Shown here: positions 8,921-20,048 of the stretch, piece by piece
How the letters are laid out: each line of letters starts with the position of its first letter
Position numbering within the stretch: the first letter of the stretch is position 1
Source of the DNA: Fratercula arctica
Lineage: Eukaryota; Chordata; Aves; Charadriiformes; Alcidae
Length of the DNA: 64,000 bases
Assembly (NCBI GenBank): GCA_947846985.1
Contig: CANTUZ010000025.1
Coordinates: 14,072,100 to 14,136,099 of the forward strand
Direction of reading: 5' to 3'
Position numbers and translations under genes: made by a program
The notes under the pieces: model-generated
Told to the model about the DNA's origin: nothing
The model's input: only the letters and a program-made list of their open reading frames with translations
Database searches by the model: none

Positions 8921-9779
8921 AGAGACCGCTTCTGCTGGGGTTCATTTAGTCTCGCAGAATATAACACAGAGTAATTTACAAAGGCGTGCAATAACATATA
9001 TACATATAGGAAAAAAAAAAACAAACCCAAAACATATCTCTATAGTACTGCTTGAATCAGGTGTCCTATTTCTCTTTTTCTGCCGCTTTCTCGTAGCGCG
9101 TATGGCATACTTTTGCTTTTGTGTTAATGCAGCACATTTTCCTTCTCATTGTTCCTTTTTTTTTCTTTTTTTTTTCCCCATCACTTAAGGCTGACATAAA
9201 AGTCTGCCTTTGCAACAAGAGCTCACCCTTAAGTTTCTCATTTTCCTACAGAGCATCCTATAGATTTTGGCTCAACTCCTTTTCCCAAGCAACCATGATC
9301 TTATAGGCAAACAACAAACAACCAGCCATACGCCCTGCATGGGTAAGCTGTTCCCGAGAGCGTAAGCGTGTCGGCTGGCGAAAACTCCCCCAATATTTCA
9401 GGACTTCCATCGGTTCTATGGCCCATCATGGTCTATCTACCTGGGGTGCGCTCGCCTTACATCTAAACATTGTGTATATACAAACTTCTTCACTTGACAG
9501 AGTGTCAGCCTTACTCATGTACGAGAACAGTACCACACCAGGCAGAGCACCTGCTGAAGCGGAGTCACCAAACGACACTGCACACAGCAACAAACAAACA
9601 GTAGCACAGATGCTGATCAGCAGGTATAAGCTGGCGCCCACACATGCTTACACAGCAGACATACAAAAACACCACTTCTATCTCAGGGAGACAGCTGGGG
9701 AGGGGAGGGGGTGAGGCGGGCAGCGGCGGGAGCGAAGCAGCTCCGGCTCCGTCCTTCTCCCCTGACATTCTGACAATAC
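8921..9779 (-). other. Internal remnant of the LTR-B relic, mostly noncoding
   Basis: Contains an A/T-rich run near 9010 and 9155-9178 and no convincing long frame. One minus-strand frame (9426-9641, 71 codons) starts with ATG and has a signal-peptide-like N-terminus with a hydrophobic core at residues 4-22; it could be the beginning of an env fused downstream of deleted gag-pol, but homology is not recognisable. The 9700-9780 stretch is GC-rich. Confidence 0.35.
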
Positions 9780-10472
9780 ACTGCAATACCCCGATTCCGG
9801 CTGCGCATGCATAAGCATTTGATAAGGAGGAACAGACGCGATACCTGGTGCAAATGGAGGAGGGTTAAGAATGGAGGAGCGCGATAACTGCTTTCGTCTC
9901 TGTTGCTGCAAAATCTCCTCCACAGTTGGAGCAGATGCAGCCATAGCTTTAATTGGGGTTAAAGGTGGATATAAATCAGGATCAGTCTCTGGATTTATTG
10001 GGCCAGGATCAAAGGGATCTTCTGGCTCTTCGCCTCCCGAATTCTGCTTTTGGTAATGTTCTTCAGGATTGGGAATTTGAGCATATTCAGGCTGAGGGTC
10101 TGCCACTGGGGGTATCATTTCAAAAGACTGAGGTTCCTCTGGGGGAGCTTGTGGTGCCCCTCCAGCAACCCCTTGCAGGGCTTGCTCTGCGGGATGCAGT
10201 GTTCGTATGGCAGTGTATACAGTTCACCAAGTAAGTATTATTCCTTCTGGCAAGGACAAGTGCAGCATCTCCTGCGTTTGCAATTGCTCCCCCACTTTTA
10301 GCCACTGAGCCAAATCGTAGGACCACCCTTCAGGGAACCATGAGCAATAATCGCGTATCCATACAAGCAAAGTCACTAGTTTGACAGGGGCCACTTTAAA
10401 GCCCTGTTCTGTGAAAGTGCGCTGCAGAAGTTCAAGTTGCAATTTCTGTTCTCGAGTAGCTGTTTGTCCCAT
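9780..10472 (-). pseudogene. gag: Class II gag N-terminal part (LTR-B relic)
   Basis: The minus frame begins MGQTATREQK, a myristoylation-type Gag start, followed by a matrix-like domain. A TGA at 10224-10226 interrupts it, but the same frame resumes and includes a Pro/acidic linker with LYPPL (late-domain-like) near 9965. After about 9780 the frame enters unrelated sequence, so capsid, nucleocapsid, pro and pol are deleted. The leader just upstream (10473-10617) holds a splice-donor-like AAAGGTGAGC. It is a different gag from the one at 10618-10909. Confidence 0.65.
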
Positions 10473-10617
10473 TTTTAATATCTACCGCGGCTGCTCACCT
10501 TTTTCGTCCAGCGAACGGTGATGAAAGTAATTGTTAGAGAGCTCTCGGTATGAACTCCTCCGTCCAGCCGCGGGTACACCACCGGATAATTAGTACTTCA
10601 TATCTCTGTTCCTTTTA

Positions 10618-10909
10618 ATCCTTGTTCGGACTTAATCTGCTGCAATGTGTCCTTAATTAACCTCCAGGTTGTTAAGACCTTCGTAGCTACCGCATCCCCT
10701 TTCGTTGCTGCCTCAAACAAAGTTTCACCGGCTTGCTCCCAACTTGATAATTGGAAAGCTGTTGTAGAATCAGCAGGAAGGCCCTTGCTTTTTAGCCATG
10801 CTAGCAAAAGCGGAAGAGTTCCTTCATCATATTGTATACCCCTTTTACTTAAAAACTTTTCTAATATACATACAATCGCCTTCTCCTCTGAGGACATTTT
10901 TGACCCCAT
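10618..10909 (-). pseudogene. gag: Class II gag matrix fragment (relic D)
   Basis: The minus frame starting MGSKMSSEEK at 10909 is nearly identical to the start of gag in provirus E (from 61691) and ends at about 10618, where the leader of a different gag begins. It is intact at the site where E has a TGA (61578-61580), so that stop arose in E. The fusion of matrix to a second leader marks a recombination or deletion. Confidence 0.75.
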
Positions 10910-11035
10910 TCTCACACGTTCCCAGCTGCTCACCTTTCCTTGGTGATTAGTCGTCCGGACTGCAGCTCTCTGATACCGCTGCTTTTTTTCGTTCAGCCGG
11001 GCTGCTCCACCGGTCGTATCTTCCTACGATTCAAG

Positions 11036-11053
11036 TCCCGATTCGGGCAGCCA
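11036..11053 (-). promoter_or_regulatory. Primer binding site of relic D
   Basis: TGGCTGCCCGAATCGGGA on the minus strand, two bases from the LTR, identical to provirus E. The tRNA was not identified with confidence. Confidence 0.6.
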
Positions 11054-11055
11054 TT

Positions 11056-11382
11056 TGTGGAGCATTGGTTCACGGACTCTGGCAGGGTATGGACCAAAGA
11101 CCTTTATTACAACAATTTCCCGAGTTTTAAAGGTACAGGTACTCTCCACGCGCAGGCAGCATCCTGCTGATAGGTTGAAGGTCGATTGCCACGTGCTTCT
11201 CAGTGTCTTCTAATTGGTCGTCTCTGACTGTTCACGCAGAGTAGCAGCTTTGCTTTTCACATTCCTTTCCTTGCTGATATCTCCTGATGCTTGCTTATCT
11301 TTTCTCTCAAGGCGCCTCTCACGGGTACAGCTTTGTCTCATCAAGGCCAAACAGATTCCCTATGCTACTCTCTGTCTCCACA
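11056..11382 (-). repeat. 5' LTR of relic D (LTR-E family)
   Basis: 327 bp, TGTGGAG...CTCCACA, same length as both LTRs of provirus E and clearly homologous along its whole length. The TATA motif is altered (TTTAAAAC instead of TATAAAAC on the minus strand). It directly abuts a truncated LTR-B copy at 11383. Confidence 0.88.
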
Positions 11383-11769
11383 GCAACACCCGGGCAGAGG
11401 CATGTAGGCAGGGGACGCAGGCACCACGGAGTGAGAGGGAGTCCTTATTAACGAGAGAGTCCTTGTTAGCTATAGAGTGAGAGAGCAAGAGCTCAGACTT
11501 GCTATTCTCACCTGTATTTCAAGGATTCAAGCAGGCATAGTTTTTCACTGTGCTTTGATCTTCAGTGGCAGGGCAGGAATCTCGGGCGTGTTCGATAAGG
11601 TCCCTGAGTCCATCACAGGCCTACTTTATCTAAGTGCAGATGTTCTACTTGTTGAGCACATAAGACTAAGCAACTATTAGTGTGATATATGTGTTTTCCA
11701 GCACCCCATGTGTGAGTCACTTGAGCGTATTTACAGTCCTCCTCACCGATCTTCCATTACTTTCCTACA
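11383..11769 (-). repeat. Truncated LTR-B copy, adjoining LTR of relic D
   Basis: Aligns with about 6097-6524 of the solo LTR-B. The outer end reads TGTAGGAAAGTAATGG on the minus strand. Probably the 5' LTR of the LTR-B relic, with its inner end displaced by the LTR-E sequence. Confidence 0.7.
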
Positions 11770-14700
11770 CTTAGTAATGCAATAATGATAGTGGTGACAT
11801 TAACTGAACTCTTATGGCTACCACCAGATGGCATAGTTTCAAGGCAAGCAAGGTCTTTATTCAATGTTTGGGGAGAAATACATAATAAGAATGGGGTCTT
11901 CAGAAGCTAAAATCTGAGTAGTTTACTGAAAACCATGAGCACTATAAAAGATTCACTTATCCATTTTAATGCAAATGCCTAGCCCTCAGCTGAAGATTCC
12001 CTTTCTCTACCTTAGACTGCAAACTATGAATTTTATCTGAAATTTGTAGCTACAGCAAGTCATGTCATGTTTCTTTTTTTTCCTGTAAAGAAGCAACATG
12101 GAAAGGAAGTGCAAGTGTATGCACTGCACCTTAAATGTTCAGCGGTTGTAGCACTTCCTTTGAAAAAACTTTCTTTAAATACCCAAAGTGTTTAATTTAT
12201 GGGATCATAACTCTCATACCTCAGGAGGGAGAGAATCTCCACCATGTAATCAGGTATTCTTCAGTGCATTTCTATCTTGGTAAGAAAGAGCAGAAAAAGG
12301 ATAGAGATAGACAGCGGAAGAGAGGTGTAGAAACCAATGAACTAAGAAGGAGGAAGCGCTAGGTACCAGTTCTTGCTGTATGAAATACTTCACTAATATT
12401 AAGTATTACTTTTGTTATTTTAAAATAGGCTGATTATCTACTTCTCAGTGGGAAAGATATCTATCAACCCAGAACTGCCAAAAAAAGTGTTGGACAGACA
12501 ATTTAGAGGCTCCTGGATTTATAGACTTTTTCCATATCGTAGGCCACCGGATCATAGGATAATTTGTGTTGGAAGGGATATAAGGAGGTTCCAAACTCCT
12601 GCCCAAAGCAAAGTCAGCTCTGAAGTCAGACATAGTTTCTCAGGGCTTTATCTAATCAAGTCTTTTCCACAGATATGCTCCTTGGCCAATCTGTTTCCAC
12701 CCTGTACTTCTGAAAGATGATCTTTCACAAGTGCAGGACTTCACATTGTTGTATTTCATAAGATTACTGTCAACCCACTCAGGTCCATTCAAATCTGGGG
12801 TTCCAACATCTCAGATGATGGGTTGGGCACAGTGGTCTTGGGTGAATGAGGAATGGACAGGCAGAACATTCCTATACTACCTGCTGAGGCTCACAGGTCA
12901 TGCAGGAGACAAGTTTTCATGCAAAAGCTCAGGCAGAACTGAATTGTTGCCTTATGGGATGACTAGAGGGAGAAGGTGGTCATTTGCCAAGTCCAAATAG
13001 CTTGCCCCCAAACTGTAAGACAACCATATGGACAGGAAATAGGCAAAATGTTGGTGGTAGACAAAGGAAATAAAGCTTACTGTTACTCTAGAGACTAGCT
13101 TTTAGAGCAACCTCAGTGTGGATATGAGCAATCATCCAGTCTGTGAAACGTGATTCTGTTGTCCCCAGGAAGCTTCTGTGTAAGACTGATCCAACAAGCA
13201 CCATCTGAAAATGCTGAGCAGAATGGCCTGTATAGAGATAGGCAGGACACGTTTAGCCACATTTCATATGGCTAAATATAATCGTCTGAATAGCTACCTT
13301 AAGGCATCTAAGATCTGCCTGAGGATGGCAGATATGAGGCAGGAGCTATAGGAGGTCTGTTTCTGTCTGGATTGGCAACTGGAGGCACCTCAATCAATCT
13401 CCTGGTTTCAGAATCCTTCTGGGGTCTAGGCACAGGCTGGGATCCTAGGTATATAGCTATAGGAGCTCCTTATTTTGCATATATCTGCAGGTAGAAACCA
13501 AAGTATCAATTATTTTGATGCTTATAGTATTAAAGTAAAAGCTAAATAGGGATTCTGAGGATCAAGAAGCACTTTGTGAAGTCAGTGCTGAGTCATTTGC
13601 CCATTCCTATGAAAGTAGCCTGTCAAGGAACTGAAAACAGATCTTCCAAACTTCGTTCCAGGGCTTCAAAAGCCACACATTTCCCTTAAATATAATATTA
13701 TGAAATGGATTAAAAAAAAAAAAAAGCAAAGCATTGCTGGTTGCATGAACTGAAAGATTTAAAAGGTTTCCTTTTATTCTATCTGGGTCAGTGTAAACAG
13801 CTGTAGCTGTTTTTTCTTTGTGGGAAATAAGTCTGAACTCACTGGCCATTGTTTCAAAGTGAAGTTTTAAATCAAAAAGGAAAAGAAGAAAGAAAAAAAT
13901 AATCAAGTTCAGCAAACTTTTATAGTGCAGAAGAAGAGCCACTAAGCATACAGCCATGCATTCTCAGAGTAAATGACGTGCTTTTTGCTCTGGTGAGCGA
14001 TCCATATTTTAAATTTCCCCATATACCATTATCATGCATAGCAACCTGTCACTATTATTCATGTCTTTTTCCCCAATTTCCATATTTTGACATTACCACT
14101 GAAAAGATCCAGTGTGCTCAGTGGCTTCTTAAAAATAAATAATTGAAAGCTACTCTAAATTATATTAAGCCTCGACATGGCTGACCCTCTCTCGTCTCAG
14201 TCCATTGCTATCTCTTTAAATGTATTCCCTCCTAAATTATATTGTAATTTAGAGGCGCTGAAGTCTTAATTTTTTTGACTCAAATGTAACTTCCTTCCCA
14301 ATGCATAATTCATTTTCACTTTGTTCTTGGCGCTGCATGTGCAATCACATTTTTGGCAGCCAAATGCAGGCTGAAATCAACAACTCTGTAAAGGGTGAGA
14401 ATGAAATCAGAATGGATGGCTTGGTGGAAGAAATATTAAGCATGTCACAATGTTTTGTACTCTGTTTTGTGAAATAGAGACAAAAACCTCAAACAACTGT
14501 GAGTTTAAAGGGAGAGAATGACATTTAAACTCTGAAAATTATCCAATGCTGATGTCATGCTGTTATTGCATTTAATTACTTTTCACACCACATAAACTGA
14601 TGGCTTCCGAATGTTTTCATGCCACGAGATTTTTTGATGAGGAACATACTCTCCCACTTTTCATTTTTTAAGATGGAATAAGTCAGTCAATCTCTGTAGA

Positions 14701-14977
14701 CTCAGATGAGGGCCAGAGTATAGAAGGACAAATTTACAAGTAGATAGTAAACGATGCAGAGATGACATGTAATGACTTGAGAAGACTTACATAAAATCTG
14801 TGAAAAAGAGAGATGGTGGATAGGGATAAGCTATTATAAGGAAATGATTAAAGACGGAAAAGAAAATAGGGTCCAAAAGGCAATTGAGCCATAGAAACTC
14901 CTCTCCCCAGCAAAGAGTACTTCAGGACTTGTCATTTACCTGACTAAAGTCATGTGTCAATACATTATGAACAAGCA
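11770..14977. other. Unannotated single-copy-looking sequence
   Basis: No gene or RNA seen. It contains one old CR1 segment (listed separately) and an A run near 13713-13725. Short open frames here have no recognisable features. Confidence 0.5.
12535..12830 (-). mobile_element. Old, diverged CR1 fragment
   Basis: Begins with ATCATAGGATAATTTG and GTTGGAAGGGATAT, then follows the order of CR1 3' sequence read in reverse: TTTCCACCCTGTACTTCTG, then GTGCAGGACTTCACATTGT and a CTGTCAACCCACTCAGGTCC block. Heavily diverged, so the edges are approximate. Confidence 0.6.
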
Positions 14978-15391
14978 CCCCCCTATACAGGGGCTCGTTT
15001 TCGAGGCTTTTAAAGCCAGGAAAAGGGGCCAGCCTGAGCCGGTACCCGGCACTTCTGGGGGGCGGGGGCAGCTGAGGAGCAGAGGGTGGAGCCACCACCC
15101 CCGGCGGCAGGTGTTAACAAGCAGGGGGTGGGACCACTCTCCCCCCTCATAAAAGAAGCCCTTCAGGAGAACAGCAACCTGGTCGCTGTGCACTGAGCAA
15201 ATGAGCTGTGAGTGGGCATTCCTTGGGTGTGACCCAAGGAACCACCCAGGTGCACCATGACAAGAATGTACTTCCTGGGCTGGAGAAGGGGGGCGGCCAA
15301 GCAGGGTGTGACACACCAGTCCAATCACAGCTGTCTGCACAGCAGTTCATGTAGGATAGAGCTGAAAGACTGCTAACCCGGCCAGGTAGTG

Positions 15392-16513
15392 ATGGTAACT
15401 ACTCGCAAGATGACTGTGGCGTCCATGAGCTCCACAACCACCAGGTCTGATGCCGCCTCTCAGACAGTACTCTTGTGGGAACATGCTACCACACAGACAT
15501 CAGGCTGTAGGGTATGCCCTGCTCTTACACCAGTGTCAGATGGCAATGATGGGTATGCCTGTAGGAGATGTGCCCAGGTAGAGGATCTTCTCCAATTAGT
15601 CATGGAGCTCAGGGAGGAGGTAAGTAGATTGAGGAGCATCAGGGAATGCGAGAGGGAGATAAATTCCTGGAGTAGAATCCTGCATCCCATGACAGAAACC
15701 CAGCAGGCAGATAGAACCCCTGCAACAGAGAGCTCCCTATCCTCTGTCACCTCAACTGAAGGCAGTAACCTGGAGGACAGGGGGCAATGGCAGGAAGTTC
15801 CTGCACGGCGCAACAGGCGCCGCACTCGAGATTGCCCAGTGACTACCCCATCTTCCCAGGTGCCATTATTTAACAGGTACAGTGCTCTACAGAGGAACCT
15901 GGATGATGACGAGCACAATATTTCTCCTATTTCTCCTACCTTGGAGCCGTCAGCAAGGTCTAGTCAGACCTCCCCCTGCATCAAAACCTCTGCGGTAAGG
16001 AAGAAAAGACGGGTCCTTGTCATAGGTGACTCATTAATGAAGGGAGCGGAAGGCCCAATATGCAGGCCGGACCCGGTACATAGGGAGGTCTGCTGCCTCC
16101 CTGGGGCCCGGGTCAAGGACGTGAAGAGGATGCTGCCTTCCCTGGTACGGCCCTCAGACTACTATCCACTTTTGCTCTTTCAGGTAGGCAGCGACGAGGT
16201 AACAAGAAGTCCAAGGGCAATGAAGAAAGATTTCAAGACCCTGGGACGCCTGGTCAAGGGATCAGGAGCGCAAGTTGTGTTCTTGTCTATCCCCCCTGTT
16301 GCGGGGAATGATGAGGGGGTAAATAGGAGGAGCCAGCAGATCAATGCCTGGCTTCGAGCGTGGTGCTGCCGGCAGGACTTTGGGTTCTTTGATCATGGCC
16401 TGATCTACAAAACGCCTGGCCTGCTGGTAACAGGCAGGAATACCTTGACCTCCAGGGGAAAAAGGGTTCTAGGACAAGAGTTATCAGGACTCATTGAGAG
16501 GGCTTTAAACTAG
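15392..16513 (+). CDS. CR1 ORF1 protein (zinc-finger/esterase-type)
   Basis: 373 codons from ATG 15392, uninterrupted. This is the nucleic-acid-binding ORF1 product of CR1 retrotransposons. Cysteine pairs (CRVC near 15510 and CRRC near 15560) suggest a small zinc finger, followed by a leucine-rich coiled-coil-like segment ([15 protein letters not shown]). A Ser/Thr/Pro linker leads to an SGNH-esterase-like domain that opens with [11 protein letters not shown] near 16015, carrying the GDS nucleophile block. The C-terminal block where such esterases keep an Asp-x-x-His pair reads [11 protein letters not shown] here, so the catalytic pair looks lost. ORF2 follows two bases after the stop in a different frame. 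Confidence 0.85.
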   Translation: MVTTRKMTVASMSSTTTRSDAASQTVLLWEHATTQTSGCRVCPALTPVSDGNDGYACRRCAQVEDLLQLVMELREEVSRLRSIRECEREINSWSRILHPMTETQQADRTPATESSLSSVTSTEGSNLEDRGQWQEVPARRNRRRTRDCPVTTPSSQVPLFNRYSALQRNLDDDEHNISPISPTLEPSARSSQTSPCIKTSAVRKKRRVLVIGDSLMKGAEGPICRPDPVHREVCCLPGARVKDVKRMLPSLVRPSDYYPLLLFQVGSDEVTRSPRAMKKDFKTLGRLVKGSGAQVVFLSIPPVAGNDEGVNRRSQQINAWLRAWCCRQDFGFFDHGLIYKTPGLLVTGRNTLTSRGKRVLGQELSGLIERALN

Positions 16514-16515
16514 AT

Positions 16516-19490
16516 TTGAAGGGGGGTGGGGATGGTACTGGGCTTGCTGGTGAGGTGCCAGGACGTAGTTGCTCAGCACTCGTGGGCCAGTGTGCCAGTA
16601 TTTCTGAAAGCCAGAAGGCACACCACATCTCAAGGGTCAAAACTACACACACAACTCCCTCTCTGAAATGCTTATACACCAATGCACACAGCATGGGGAA
16701 TAAGCAGGAAGAGCTGGAGGTCTGTGTGCGGTTGCGGGGCCACGATCTCATTGCAATTACTGAGACGTGGTGGGACAACTCGCATGACTGGAATGCTGTC
16801 ATGGATGGCTATGTCCTTTTCAGGAAAGACAGACCAGCAAGGCGTGGTGGTGGAATTGCACTCTATGTGAGAGAGCATTTGGAATGCATTGAGCTCTCAC
16901 TAGGGGCGGATGAAGAGCGGGTCGAGAGCTTATGGGTGAGGATTAAGGGACAGGAAAATATGAGGGACACTGTTGTGGGTGTTTACTACAGGCCACCTGA
17001 TCAGGATGGGGAAACTGATGAGGCTTTTTACAGACAACTGAAGGTAGCCTCGCAATCGCAGGCCCTGGTTCTCATGGGGGACTTCAATCACCCTGATATC
17101 TGCTGGGAAGACCACACAGCCAGGCATGCACAGTCCAGGAGGCTCCTCCAGTGTATTGATGACAACTTTTTGACACAGGTGGTACAGGAGCCAACAAGGA
17201 GAGGAGCATTTCTAGACCTGGTACTGACAAACACAGAGGGATTGGTGGAGGACATTAAGGTTGGGGGCACCCTAGGTTGTAGTGATCATGAAATGATTGA
17301 GTTCAGGATCATGGGCACTATCCACAAAACAACAAGAAGTAAAATTACAACCTTGGATTTCAGGAGGGCTAACTTTGGCCTCTTCAAGAAACTGCTTGGA
17401 GAGATCCCGTGGGCTAGGGCTATGGAAGGCAAAGGGGCTCAAGAAAGCTGGTTGATCCCGTGGGCTAGGGCTATGGAAGGCAAAGGGGCTCAAGAAAGCT
17501 GGTTGATATTCAAAGACCACTTCCTCCAAGCTCAGGATCGATGCATCCCTAAGAGAAAGAAATCGGCCAAGGGACGCAGGAGACCTGCGTGGTTAAGCAG
17601 GGAGCTTCAGAAAAAGCTCAAGTGGAAGAAGGAAGTTTATAATAAGTGGAAGAAGGGACTGACCCCTTGGGAGGATTACAAGAATGCCACCAGAGCGTGC
17701 AGGGATGAAACAAGGAAAGCCAAGGCCGCCTTGGAATTAGACCTGGCTAGGGACGTCAAGCACAACAAAAAGAGCTTCTACAAGTATATTGGAAGCAAAA
17801 GGAAGACCAGAGAAGTTGTGGGCCCACTGTTGAATGAGACAGGAGTCATGGTGACGGAGGATGCGGAGAAGGCAGAGTTACTGAATGCCTTCTTTGCTTC
17901 GGTCTTTACTGCTCAGGCCAGCCCTCAGGAGTCCCAGGCATTGAATAAAGTAACAGGGAAAGAAGAAGACTTCCCTTGGGTTGAGGAGGATCAAGTGAGG
18001 GATCAATTAGATCATTTAGATATTCACAAGTCCATGGGCCCTGATGGGATGCACCTGAGAGTGCTGAAGGAGCTGGCAGAAGTCATTGCTGGGCCGCTCT
18101 CCATCATCTTTGAAAAGTCCTGGAGAACAGGCGAGGTGCCTGGGGACTGGAGGAAAGCTAATGTCACTCCAGTCTTCAAAAAAGGCAAGAAGGAGGAGCC
18201 GGGGAACTACAGGCCGGTCAGCCTCGCCTCCATCCCTGCAAAGATGATGGAGCAGCTCGTTCTGGGTGCCATCTCAAGGCATGTGGAGGAAAAGAAAGCT
18301 ATCAGAAGTACTCAACATGGATTCACCAAGGGGAAATCATGTCTGACTAATCTGATAGCCTTCTACGATGGCATGACTGGATGGATAGATGAGGGGAGGG
18401 CGGTAGATGTGGTCTATCCTGACTTAAGCAAGGCATTTGACACGGTCTCCCACAGCATCCTCATAGGGAAGCTTAGGAAGTGTGGATTGGATGACTGGAC
18501 AGTGGGGTGGATAGAAAACTGGTTGAAAGACAGAGCTCAGAGGGTCGTGATTAGGGGCACAGAGTCTAGTTGGAGGTCAGTGACGAGTGGTGTTCCCCAG
18601 GGGTCAGTACTGGGTCCAGTCCTGTTCAATATGTTCATCAATGACCTGGATGAGGGGATAGAGTGCACCCTCAGCAAGTTTGCTGATGACACAAAGCTGG
18701 GAGGGGTGGCTGACACACCGGAAGGCTATGCTGCCATACAGAGAGACCTGGACAGGTTGGAGAGTTGGGCAGAGAGAAACCTTATGAAATTCAATAAGGG
18801 CAAGTGTAGGGTCCTGCACCTGGGGAGGAACAACCCCATGCACCAGTACAGGTTGGGGGCTGACCTGCTGGAGAGCAGCTCTGTGGAAAGAGACCTGGGA
18901 GTCCTGGTGGACAACAGGATGACCATGAGGCAGCAATGTGCCCTTGTGGCCAAGAAGGCCAAGGGCATCCTGGGGTGCATCAAGAAGAGTGTGGCCAGCA
19001 GGTCGAGGGAGGTCATCCTCCCCCTCTACTCTGCATTGGTGAGGCCACACCTGGAGTACTGTGTCCAGTTCTGGGCTCCCCGGTTCCAGAAGGACAGGGA
19101 ACTGCTGGAAAGGGTGCAGTAGAGGGCTACAAAGATGATTAGGGGACTGGAACACCTCTCTTATGAGGAAAGGCTGAGGGATTTGGGTCTCTTCAGTCTG
19201 GAAAAAAAGACGACTGAGGGGGGATCTTATCAATGCTTATAAATACTTAAAGGGTGGGTGTCAGGAGGATGGGACCAGGCTCTTTTCAGTAGTGCCCGGG
19301 GACAGGACAAGAGGCAATGGGCACAAACTTGAACATAGGAAGTTCCACCTAAACATGAGGAAGAACTTCTTTACCCTGAGGGTGGCAGAGCACTGGAACA
19401 GGCTGCCCAGAGAGGTGGTGGAGTCTCCATCTCTGGAGACATTCAAAACCCGCCTGGACGCGTTCCTGTGTAACCTGCTCTAGGTGACCC
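16516..19490 (+). pseudogene. CR1 ORF2: AP endonuclease and reverse transcriptase, premature stop near C-terminus
   Basis: The frame opens at 16516 with a non-ATG codon; the first ATG is at 16693, inside the conserved endonuclease start ([14 protein letters not shown]), so true initiation may depend on ORF1 termination. Endonuclease residues: TETWW near 16760, [12 protein letters not shown] near 17080 and SDHEMIEF near 17282. Reverse transcriptase: [11 protein letters not shown] near 18208, [12 protein letters not shown] near 18424, [10 protein letters not shown] near 18590 and catalytic FADDTKLGG near 18680. The frame stops at TAG 19120-19122; homologous coding sequence continues to about 19490 with a frameshift near 19202. 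Nearly all catalytic sequence lies upstream of the stop. Confidence 0.88.
17403..17504 (+). repeat. 51-bp exact tandem duplication in CR1 ORF2
   Basis: Two identical adjacent units (17403-17453 and 17454-17504) encode a 17-residue segment beginning [11 protein letters not shown] twice, between endonuclease and RT. The length is a multiple of three so the frame is kept. Confidence 0.95.
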
Positions 19491-19565
19491 TGCTCTGGCA
19501 GGGGGGTTGGACTAGATGATCTCCAGAGGTCCCTTCCAACCCTATGGTTCTATGGTTCTATTATT

Positions 19566-20048
19566 AGAAGTGCCTAAATGTTATTGGGTGAGGCTGACAA
19601 TTTATAATGATGCCCACAACCTGTGTGCCAGTAACGACAGCCCACCTGGCTAACACAATCATTCCTTTTCTCATGTCTTCCTTCCTTGCCCCACCATAAG
19701 ACTTTGCTTCTGTTTGCCGCAGTATGTTCAACCTTTGTCTGGGTCCCTCGAGAGCCGATTCATTCCTTAAGTGACCAATGTCTTCCTGCTACCTCCCTCT
19801 ATCCGTGACCGGTCTTACTTCATCACAACATTAGTTGAGAGGATAAATAGTTCCTCAGCAGAACTCAAGATCAGGATATTCAGTATCATGAGTGACCCAT
19901 ACCTTTGCTTTTTCTCTACGTTTTCCTCAATTACGGCTTACGATCTTTACTTGTCTCTCCTGATTTCTCACTATCCATCTGTCCCAGCATTGCACCTTGT
20001 GCTCATTGTTATACTAGTGAGGCAAGCATTGTTTGTATGATAACACCT
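19566..20048. other. No gene seen between CR1 and LTR-F
   Basis: About 480 bp with no recognisable feature. A short plus frame (19771-20040) shows nothing to support it. Confidence 0.4.

Larger units (their letters stand above)
14978..19565 (+). mobile_element. Nearly intact full-length CR1 LINE
   Basis: About 4.6 kb with a GC-rich 5' UTR (14978-15391), ORF1, ORF2 and the CR1 3' end with two CTATGGTT units (near 19543-19560). Most avian CR1 copies are 5'-truncated, so a copy with a 5' UTR and both ORFs is uncommon. Damage visible: a TAG at 19120-19122 near the end of ORF2 and a frame change at the A run near 19202-19208. A 51-bp exact tandem duplication lies in ORF2 without breaking the frame. 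Confidence 0.92.

Noticed and set aside
9678..9786. GC-rich patch as a host CpG island
   Set aside because: It lies inside the class II mosaic and continues a gag frame; no promoter context.
17403..17504. Tandem duplication as a CRISPR-like or satellite repeat
   Set aside because: Only two units, in frame inside CR1 ORF2; a simple local duplication.
18604..19233. 209-codon antisense frame over the CR1 RT
   Set aside because: Shadow of ORF2, also seen over other CR1 copies.
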